A stretch of 64,000 nt of DNA, taken from NCBI RefSeq assembly GCF_030209445.1, contig NZ_JARVSD010000014.1:1-64000 (forward strand), given 5' to 3'. The translations under genes and the position numbers were made by a program. Below, piece after piece: positions 56,688-64,000 of this stretch. Below the pieces are notes generated by a model. The model ran no database searches, was not told the origin of the DNA, and was given only the letters and a program-made list of their open reading frames with translations. Position 1 is the first letter of the stretch, and the number at the start of each line of letters is the position of its first letter. Origin of the DNA: Promicromonospora sp. MEB111. Lineage in GTDB: Bacteria > Actinomycetota > Actinomycetes > Actinomycetales > Cellulomonadaceae.

Positions 56688-58115
56688 GTGACTATTCGCC
56701 TGTTTGACACCGCTGCGCGCGAGGTGCGCGACTTCACCCCCATCACCCCGGGCGAGGTCGGCATCTACCTGTGTGGCGCCACGGTGCAGGCACCTCCTCA
56801 TGTGGGCCACCTGCGCCCGGTCATCGCGTTCGACGTGCTGCGCCGGTGGCTCACCCGGCGGGGCCTGAAGGTCACCCTGATCCGCAACGTCACCGACATC
56901 GACGACAAGGTGCTGGCCAAGTCGGCCGCCGCCGGCCGGGAGTGGTGGGCGCACGCCGCGCTGTACGAGCGGGTGTTCACCCAGGCGTACGACGCGCTCG
57001 GCGTCATCCCGCCCACCTACGAGCCGCGGGCCACCGGCAGCGTGCCCGAGATGGTCGCGCTCATGGAGCGCCTGGTCGAGAAGGGGCACGCCTACTCCAC
57101 CGGCGTGGGCAACGTCTGGTTCGACGTCCACTCCTGGCCCGCCTACGGCGAGCTGACCCGGCAGCGGGTCGAGGACCTCAGCCCCGAGGAGGGCGCGGAG
57201 GCCACGGCGGGGTCCGCCGCCGCGGCCAAGAAGAACCCGCACGACTTCGCGCTGTGGAAGGCGCCCAAGCCGGGTGAGCCGGAGTCGGCGTCCTGGGACA
57301 CCCCGTACGGCCGCGGCCGCCCCGGCTGGCACCTGGAGTGCTCCGCCATGGCCCGCCGCTACCTGGGCGAGACGTTCGACATCCACGGCGGCGGCCTCGA
57401 CCTGCGGTTCCCGCACCACGAGAACGAGCAGGCGCAGTCGCGGGCCGCGGGCTACGGGTTCGCGCAGCGCTGGATGCACGTCGCGTGGGTCACCCAGGCC
57501 GGCGTCAAGATGTCGAAGTCCCTGGGCAACGGGCTGCTGGTCAGCGAGCTGCTGGCCCAGGCGCCCGCCCCCGTGGTGCGCTACGCGCTCGCGGCCGTGC
57601 AGTACCGGTCCATGCTCGAGTGGGCGCCCGACACGCTGGACGAGGCGCGCACCACGTGGGAGCGCCTGTCCGGCTTCGTCACGCGCGCCTCGGAGCGGGT
57701 GGGCGACGTCCCGGCCGAGGAGGTCGCCAAGGCGGAGGTCCCCGAGGCGTTCGCCGCCGCGATGGACGACGACCTGAACGTGCCGCAGGCGCTCGCCGTC
57801 GTGCACGAGCACCTGCGGGCCGGCAACACGGCTCTCGCCTCCGGGAGCGACGACGCCGTCCGTGACGAGCTGGTGACGCTGCGTGCGATGCTGGACGTGC
57901 TGGGCCTGGACCCGGCCGACCCGCAGTGGTCGACGTCGGGCGACGACCGGTACGCGACGGCCCTGGACGGGCTCGTGGCCGCGGAGCTCAAGGCACGCGC
58001 GGAGGCACGTGCCGCGAAGGACTGGGCCACCTCCGACGCGATCCGGGACCGCCTCGCGGCCGCGGGCATCGAGGTCCAGGACAACGCCGACGGGGCCCGC
58101 TGGTCCCTCTCCTGA
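56688..58115 (+). CDS. cysS: Cysteinyl-tRNA synthetase
   Basis: 475-residue class I enzyme. [17 protein letters not shown] contains the zinc ligand Cys29 and the HIGH-type motif HVGH (38-41); WHLECSAMA and [18 protein letters not shown] supply further zinc ligands; KMSKSLGN is the second signature. Leaderless GTG. Upstream of rlmB as in M. tuberculosis. A 25-bp inverted repeat separates the two genes. Confidence 0.96.
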   Translation: MTIRLFDTAAREVRDFTPITPGEVGIYLCGATVQAPPHVGHLRPVIAFDVLRRWLTRRGLKVTLIRNVTDIDDKVLAKSAAAGREWWAHAALYERVFTQAYDALGVIPPTYEPRATGSVPEMVALMERLVEKGHAYSTGVGNVWFDVHSWPAYGELTRQRVEDLSPEEGAEATAGSAAAAKKNPHDFALWKAPKPGEPESASWDTPYGRGRPGWHLECSAMARRYLGETFDIHGGGLDLRFPHHENEQAQSRAAGYGFAQRWMHVAWVTQAGVKMSKSLGNGLLVSELLAQAPAPVVRYALAAVQYRSMLEWAPDTLDEARTTWERLSGFVTRASERVGDVPAEEVAKAEVPEAFAAAMDDDLNVPQALAVVHEHLRAGNTALASGSDDAVRDELVTLRAMLDVLGLDPADPQWSTSGDDRYATALDGLVAAELKARAEARAAKDWATSDAIRDRLAAAGIEVQDNADGARWSLS

Positions 58116-58124
58116 ACTTTCCCT

Positions 58125-58189
58125 GGTGGTCCAGCTTGTCGGGACCACCTCGACCGAGACCCGCGGTGGTCACGACAAGCTCGACCACC
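58125..58189. repeat. 25-bp inverted repeat of the GGTGGTCGAGCTTGTCG type
   Basis: Arms 58125-58149 and 58165-58189 pair with two mismatches and a 15-nt loop. The arm sequence GGTGGTC(G)AGCTTGTCG is one I have seen often in intergenic regions of Micrococcales, so this is probably a member of a known dispersed hairpin repeat. It ends 21 bp before rlmB. Confidence 0.75.
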
Positions 58190-58210
58190 GGCTGAGAGAC
58201 GAGATACACG

Positions 58211-59200
58211 ATGGCAGGCAACTCGAAGCGCGCCGGTGCGGTGCGCAAGGCCGGCTCCAAGAAGGGCGCGCAGGTCGGCACCGGCGGCCACAGCCGCAAG
58301 GCGCTGCGCGGCAAGGGCCCGACCCCCAAGGCGGAGGACCGCACGTACCACCCCGCGCACCAGCGCAAGGTCGCGGCCGAGAAGCGGGCCACCGCTGGCG
58401 GACGCCGTCCGGGGAGCCCGGGCGGGCGTGGCGCGGGCCGCAAGGGCGCCGGGGCGGCCGAGGTCGTCGCCGGCCGCAACGCCGTGCTGGAGGCGCTGCG
58501 CGCGGAGATGCCCACCGAGGGCATCTACCTGGCCTCGCGCCTGGAGTCGGACGACCGCACCCAGGAGATCCTGGAGATCGCGCACGCGCGCAGCCTGCCG
58601 ATGTTCGAGGCGTCGCGCCTCGACCTGGACAAGATCACCGACGGCGCCGTGCACCAGGGCGTCGCGATGAAGGTGCCGGCCTACGACTACCGGGACGCCG
58701 ACGACCTGCTCGACGCCGCGGCCGAGGCCGGGGAGCCGCCGCTGATCGTGGCGCTGGACGGTGTCACGGACCCCCGCAACCTCGGGGCCGTGCTGCGGTC
58801 CGCCGGGGCGTTCGGCGCGCACGGCGTGCTGGTCCCGGAGCGGCGCGCGGCGGGCGTGACGGCGTCGGCGTGGAAGGTGTCCGCGGGCGCCGCCGCACGC
58901 GTGCCCGTGGCCCGTGCGACCAACCTGGCGCGCGAGCTCGCCGAGCTGAAGAAGACCGGCTGCTTCGTGGTGGGGCTCGACGCGGGCGGCGACATGCCCG
59001 TGGGCGAGCTCGCGTACGCGAACGACCCGCTGGTGCTGGTGGTCGGGTCGGAGGGCAAGGGTCTGTCCCGCCTCGTGCGCGACGCGTGCGACGCGGTGGT
59101 CTCGATCCCGATCGCGGCCACGACGGAATCGCTGAACGCCGCCGTGGCGGCGGGGATCACGCTCTACGAGGTGGCCAGGCAGCGGGCCGAGGCCAGCTAG
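58211..59200 (+). CDS. rlmB: 23S rRNA (guanosine-2'-O-)-methyltransferase RlmB (SpoU family)
   Basis: 329 residues: a basic, Gly/Lys/Arg-rich N-terminal extension (1-80) that may bind rRNA, an L30e-like substrate-binding domain, and a SpoU catalytic knot with motif 1 DPRNLGAVLRSAGAFG, motif 2 VVGSEGKGLSRL and motif 3 IPIAATTESLNAAVAAGI. GAGAGACGAG precedes the ATG. Fits the cysS-spoU pair of M. tuberculosis. A tRNA methyltransferase role is less likely because the L30e domain is present. Confidence 0.92.
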   Translation: MAGNSKRAGAVRKAGSKKGAQVGTGGHSRKALRGKGPTPKAEDRTYHPAHQRKVAAEKRATAGGRRPGSPGGRGAGRKGAGAAEVVAGRNAVLEALRAEMPTEGIYLASRLESDDRTQEILEIAHARSLPMFEASRLDLDKITDGAVHQGVAMKVPAYDYRDADDLLDAAAEAGEPPLIVALDGVTDPRNLGAVLRSAGAFGAHGVLVPERRAAGVTASAWKVSAGAAARVPVARATNLARELAELKKTGCFVVGLDAGGDMPVGELAYANDPLVLVVGSEGKGLSRLVRDACDAVVSIPIAATTESLNAAVAAGITLYEVARQRAEAS

Positions 59201-59207
59201 GCCGCCG

Positions 59208-60452
59208 CTAGGCCTGCTGCTCGGCCTCGCCCGGTGCGAGGCCGAGCAGGGCGTCCTCGTCGGGGCGGTGCCGCAGCACGTTCTCCACGTAGGACGCCGC
59301 GGCCTCGGGCAGCGGGATGTCCCGCTGCGCCTGCTGGGAGATGAACCAGCGGTGGTCGAGGATCTCGTGGAAGAGCTGCGCGGGCTCCAGCTTGCGCCGC
59401 ATCTCGCGGGGCACGGCGTCGATCGTCGGGCGGAACACCTGGCGCACCCAGGCGTGCGCCACGATCTGCTCCTGGTCGTTCTGCCGGTCGGTCGCGGCCC
59501 GGAAGCTGTCCAGGTCGTTGAGCATGCGGCGCGCCTGGTTCTCCTGCACGTCCAGCCCTGTGAGACGCAACAGGCGGCGGGAGTGGTGCCCGGCGTCGAC
59601 CACCTTGGGCTGGATGCGCACCTTGGTGCCGTCGATGTCCGTGGTGATCTCCAGCTCGCCCACGTCGAAGCCGAGGTCGTTGAGCCGCTCGATGCGGGCG
59701 GCGACGCGCCAGCGCTCCTCGGAGTCGAACGCCTCGGAGATGGTCAGCGCGGCCCACAGCTCCTGGTAGCGCTCCACCAGGGCGTCGCCGATGGACACCT
59801 CGTCGACGTCCTCGTCGAGCAGCTCGCCGGCGGCGAGGTCCATCAGCTCGCCGATGATGTTGGTGCGCGCCAGGTCGACGTCGTAGTTGCGCTGGCCGTC
59901 CGTGAGCTGGCGGTGCATGTCGCCGGTCTCGGCGTCGACCAGGTAGGCGGCGAAGGTCTCGGCGTCACGCCGGAAGAGCGTGTTGGAGAGCGACACGTCG
60001 CCCCAGTAGAAGCCGACGAGGTGCAGGCGCACCAGGAGCACCGCGAGGGCGTCGATGAGACGCGTCGCGGTGTCGGGGCGCAGGTCCTGGCTGAACAGGG
60101 CGCGGTAGGGCAGGGAGAACGGCAGGTGCTCGGTGATCAGCACGGCCTCGAGCCGGTCGCCGTCGGGCGCGCTGCGGCCCGTGATGACGCCCACGGGGAC
60201 CACGGAGGGTACCTCGATGCGGTGCAGCTGGCGCAGCAGCGCGTACTCGCGGTAGGCGACGCTCTCGCCGATCTCCTTGATCGCCAGGACGCGGCCACCA
60301 TGGTTGACGAAGCGGACCACGTGCCGCGAGATGCCCTGGGGCAGCGCGGCAAGGACCTCGTCCGGCCACTCGGCCAGGGGGACGTCCCACGGGAGGTCCA
60401 GCAGAGTCGGGTCGGGTGCGACCGCCGTGATCTGCAGGTTCTGCTGGGGCAT
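59208..60452 (-). CDS. DUF4032 domain protein with kinase-like N-terminus
   Basis: 414 residues from the ATG at 60452. The N-terminal half resembles a lipopolysaccharide/aminoglycoside-kinase fold: RVLAIKEIG could be the nucleotide-binding Lys, and LHLVGFYWGDVSLSNTLFR the catalytic loop with Asp and Asn; YLVDAETGD gives a metal-binding Asp. The C-terminal half is DUF4032. It is therefore probably an ATP-dependent phosphotransferase with unknown substrate. No ribosome site; CAGAAT lies seven bases before the ATG. Convergent with rlmB, 7 bp apart. Confidence 0.82.
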   Translation of the reverse strand: MPQQNLQITAVAPDPTLLDLPWDVPLAEWPDEVLAALPQGISRHVVRFVNHGGRVLAIKEIGESVAYREYALLRQLHRIEVPSVVPVGVITGRSAPDGDRLEAVLITEHLPFSLPYRALFSQDLRPDTATRLIDALAVLLVRLHLVGFYWGDVSLSNTLFRRDAETFAAYLVDAETGDMHRQLTDGQRNYDVDLARTNIIGELMDLAAGELLDEDVDEVSIGDALVERYQELWAALTISEAFDSEERWRVAARIERLNDLGFDVGELEITTDIDGTKVRIQPKVVDAGHHSRRLLRLTGLDVQENQARRMLNDLDSFRAATDRQNDQEQIVAHAWVRQVFRPTIDAVPREMRRKLEPAQLFHEILDHRWFISQQAQRDIPLPEAAASYVENVLRHRPDEDALLGLAPGEAEQQA

Positions 60453-60530
60453 GGGCACCATTCTGCGCTGAGCCGGCCGGTGGGCCGGGCAGGGCGGGGA
60501 ATCCGCCGGGGCGGAGTCATGAAAGGCCTG

Positions 60531-60581
60531 CGGGGTGTGTTGCTCGGAGCAGACATTGTCTACGCCGAGCAACACACCCCG
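60531..60581. terminator. Long hairpin downstream of msiK
   Basis: Perfect 17-bp arms 60531-60547 and 60565-60581 (CGGGGTGTGTTGCTCGG and its complement) enclose a loop that itself holds AGACA/TGTCT, giving a two-stage stem. It lies 71 bp after the msiK stop on the minus strand. Confidence 0.75.
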
Positions 60582-60651
60582 AGGATGTCACCGTTCCCTC
60601 GGCGAGCCGAGGGGTCGGGCCCGGTGGCCGGGCCCGTGGTCACGCTTCGGC

Positions 60652-61770
<1,119 letters not shown>

Positions 61771-61921
61771 GAGAAAACATCCCTCCACCGGCAGGTACGT
61801 GCCGGACGATCCGTTGTGGTCGGGTGCCGTTGCTTCCACTCGCGTGTCGGCGGTGACACTGTTGCAGCGCGATCGTACCCCGGTTGGTCAAGGCCGCGGT
61901 ATCGACCGGGTCACGTACGGG

Positions 61922-64000
61922 TCAGTCCTCCCCGCGCAGCGTGCGGGCGAGGCCGGCCAGGACGGCGGCGAGCGCGTCCGGGTCGGGCACGCGGTGGGAG
62001 GCGAGCGTGTCGCCCGTGCCCACCTTGATCGACAGGTCGCCGGCCTCGAGCGCGCCGAAGGCCTGCTCGTCGGTGGTGTCGTCACCCGCGTACAGGACGC
62101 GCACCTTCTCGACGCCCAGCTCGGCCGCCACGGTACCGCGCAGCCGGCGCAGCGCCTCGCCCTTGCTGGTGGTCACCACGGACACCTCGACCACGTCCTT
62201 GCCGTGCATCACGGGCAGCCCCAGGTTGGCCGCGACCTCGTCGGCGGCCACGGTGATGGCGGCGGCGTCGTCCACGCTCGCCAGGCGCGTGTGCACGACG
62301 GCGGCGGCGGGCTTGACCTGTACCCATGCCCCCTCGCGGCCGGACACCGCGGACTCGAAGCCCGCGACGAGCGCGTCGAGCTGGCCGGACTGGACGGTCG
62401 TCAGCTGGAAGGGCACCTGGTCGACGCCGGTGGCGGTGGCCCGCCCGGCCTCAGCGCCGTGGCTGCCCACGAGGAACGTGCCGTCGGGGGCGACGGTGCG
62501 CTCGGCGAGGTCGGACAGGTCGCGGCCGGAGACGAACGCGAGGCGCACGGGCGCCTCCTGCGCCAGCGCGTGCAGCTGCTCGACCGCGGTCCGCGCAGCG
62601 CGCGTCATGGTCGACGACTTGGGGTCGTCCACGAGCGGCGCCAGCGTCCCGTCGAAGTCGGAGGCGAGCAGCCAGCCCGTCGTCGGCTTCCTGCGCCGTC
62701 CGCTCCCGTTGCCCATGCGCGCGAGCCGGCCCTTGGCGGGGATGCCGTCGGGAACAGTGGTGAACGCCGTGAGCGCGTCCCGGAGGTTGTGGTGCCGGGG
62801 CTCCGCGGAGCGCGGGTCGACGCTGAGCGGCCGCGGCGGGACTGCCGTGAGCACCCCGAGGAAGGTCTCCGACCACTTGGCCACGTCGTCGGCCAGGACC
62901 TTGCGGCGCAGGCGCCGCATGCGGCGGCGCTGCTCCCGGGGGTCCATGGTCGCGGCGGCCACGATGATGTCCTTCATGCCGTCGATGTCGTGCGGGTTGA
63001 CCAGCAGCGGGCCGGGGGAGAGCTCGTCGGCCGCGCCCGTGAACTCGCTCAGCACCAGGGCGCCGCGCTCGTCGGAGCGGGCGGCGATGTACTCCTTGGC
63101 CACGAGGTTCATGCCGTCGCGCAGCGAGGTCACCAGCAGCACGTCGGCCGCGAGGTAGAGCGCCGCCATCTCCTCCGGCGGGTAGGAGTGGTGCAGGTAG
63201 TGGATCGCCGAGTGGCCCAGCTCGCCGTACTCGCCGTTGATCCGGCCCACGAGGATCTCGACGTGCTCGCGGAGATCCTGGTAGGCGCCCACGTTCTCGC
63301 GGCTGGGGCTCGCGACCTGCACGAGCGTGGCGTGCTCGACGTCGAGGCGGCCGTCGTCGAGCAGCTCGCCGTAGGCCTTGATGCGGTGCCGGATGCCCTT
63401 GGTGTAGTCGAGGCGGTCCACGCCCAGCATCAGGGTGTCCGGGTTCCCCAGGTCCGCCTTGATCTCCTTGGCGCGGGCCTGGACCTCGGGGGTGCGCGCG
63501 AGCGTGTCGAACCGGTGGGAGTCGATCGAGATCGGGAACGACGACGCGCGCACGTGCCGGCCGGGCCGCCCGTCGGCGTCCGGGATGGTGATGACGGGGC
63601 CGCGCGTGGTGAACCCGGTCAGCCGCCGTGCCGAGCGCACGAAGTTCGCCGCGTCGCCGTTGCGCTGGAAGCCTACGAGGTCCGCGCCGAGCAGTCCGTC
63701 GATGATCTGCCGTCGCCACGGGAGCTGCGCGAACAGCTCGACCGGCGGGAACGGGATGTGGTCGAAGAACCCGATCCGCAGGTCCGGTCGCAGGTCGCGC
63801 AGCATGCGGGGGACGAGCTGGAGCTGGTAGTCGTGCACCCAGACGACGGCGCCCTCCGCGGCCTGCTCCGCGGCGGCGTCGGCGAAGCGCTGGTTGACCC
63901 GGCGGTAGGCGTCCCACCACTGCCGGTGGTAGTCGGGGCGCTCGATGACGTCGTGGTAGAGCGGCCAGAGGGTCCCGTTGGAGAAGCCCTCGTAGTACCG
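61922..64000 (-). CDS. otsA: Bifunctional trehalose-6-phosphate synthase/phosphatase, 5' end outside window
   Basis: The frame runs off the right edge, so the N-terminus is missing; 692 codons are visible. The N-terminal part is GT20 trehalose-6-phosphate synthase (VVWVHDYQLQLVP, GFFDHIPFPPVELFAQLPWR, DRLDYTKGI, SLRDGMNLVAKEYIA). The C-terminal 260 residues are an OtsB-type HAD phosphatase (ASDFDGTLAPLVDDP with nucleophile Asp, AGDDTTDEQAF). One protein thus makes trehalose from UDP-glucose and glucose-6-phosphate. Fusion is found in some Micrococcales, while many actinobacteria have separate genes. Confidence 0.94.
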   Translation of the reverse strand, partial: RYYEGFSNGTLWPLYHDVIERPDYHRQWWDAYRRVNQRFADAAAEQAAEGAVVWVHDYQLQLVPRMLRDLRPDLRIGFFDHIPFPPVELFAQLPWRRQIIDGLLGADLVGFQRNGDAANFVRSARRLTGFTTRGPVITIPDADGRPGRHVRASSFPISIDSHRFDTLARTPEVQARAKEIKADLGNPDTLMLGVDRLDYTKGIRHRIKAYGELLDDGRLDVEHATLVQVASPSRENVGAYQDLREHVEILVGRINGEYGELGHSAIHYLHHSYPPEEMAALYLAADVLLVTSLRDGMNLVAKEYIAARSDERGALVLSEFTGAADELSPGPLLVNPHDIDGMKDIIVAAATMDPREQRRRMRRLRRKVLADDVAKWSETFLGVLTAVPPRPLSVDPRSAEPRHHNLRDALTAFTTVPDGIPAKGRLARMGNGSGRRRKPTTGWLLASDFDGTLAPLVDDPKSSTMTRAARTAVEQLHALAQEAPVRLAFVSGRDLSDLAERTVAPDGTFLVGSHGAEAGRATATGVDQVPFQLTTVQSGQLDALVAGFESAVSGREGAWVQVKPAAAVVHTRLASVDDAAAITVAADEVAANLGLPVMHGKDVVEVSVVTTSKGEALRRLRGTVAAELGVEKVRVLYAGDDTTDEQAFGALEAGDLSIKVGTGDTLASHRVPDPDALAAVLAGLARTLRGED

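Overview
The window is a very GC-rich stretch of actinobacterial chromosome. Gene content points to order Micrococcales, probably Promicromonosporaceae or Cellulomonadaceae: Lsr2, CarD, the mycothiol enzyme MshA, the SenX3-RegX3/PhoU system, a secreted GH16 glucanase with a LacI regulator, and a fused trehalose synthase/phosphatase. That placement is inference from gene content and codon bias. No rRNA, tRNA, IS element, prophage or CRISPR array was seen.

Layout. 1-8.5 kb: a partial RAMA-like protein, then a minus-strand block with a LacI regulator, GH16 glucanase, MDR oxidoreductase, VOC protein and metX-metY. metY is preceded by a leaderless eight-codon upstream ORF that ends Cys-Cys-Cys-stop, which looks like a cysteine attenuator. 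8.7-15.2 kb: NlpC/P60 hydrolase, ppa, dacB, metalloprotease, tilS, hpt. 15.3-28.4 kb: ftsH-folE-folP-folBK-DUF3180-PH-PH-DUF2520-panC-panD-nadB, a tightly overlapping operon for folate, pantothenate and NAD precursors. 28.4-34.2 kb: an insertion made of a fused 5-oxoprolinase-type hydantoinase and a minus-strand ThuA-like membrane protein of unknown function, separating nadB from nadC. 34.2-37.5 kb: nadC, lysS, a small membrane protein, lsr2. 37.6-49.4 kb: lactonase, mshA, gpmA, then the phosphate regulon: divergent phoU/senX3-regX3 followed by two pstS genes, each with PHO-box-like repeats, and pstCAB. 49.4-59.2 kb: LpqE-like lipoprotein, carD, ispD-ispF-tetR, a lactone oxidase/aldolase divergent pair, ltrA, cysS, rlmB. 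59.2-64 kb: DUF4032 protein, MsiK-type ATPase and a bifunctional OtsA-OtsB that runs off the edge.

Much of the order (ppa-dacB-metalloprotease-tilS-hpt-ftsH-fol-pan-lysS-lsr2, carD-ispD-ispF-cysS-rlmB, and mshA/gpm/senX3/regX3) matches what I recall of Mycobacterium tuberculosis, so this is a conserved core with local insertions.

Two patterns recur. First, a TANNNT-type hexamer lies 6-8 nt before the start codon of at least ten genes, suggesting widespread leaderless transcripts. Second, long near-perfect hairpins end many transcription units. Two of these hairpins, 38.7 kb apart, share 23 of 25 bases, so they are copies of a dispersed repeat. The strongest leads for new biology are the metY poly-cysteine upstream ORF, the FolB-linker-FolK-tail fusion, the ThuA-membrane protein inserted in the nad cluster, and the dispersed hairpin family. 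I see no multi-gene defence or mobile system.
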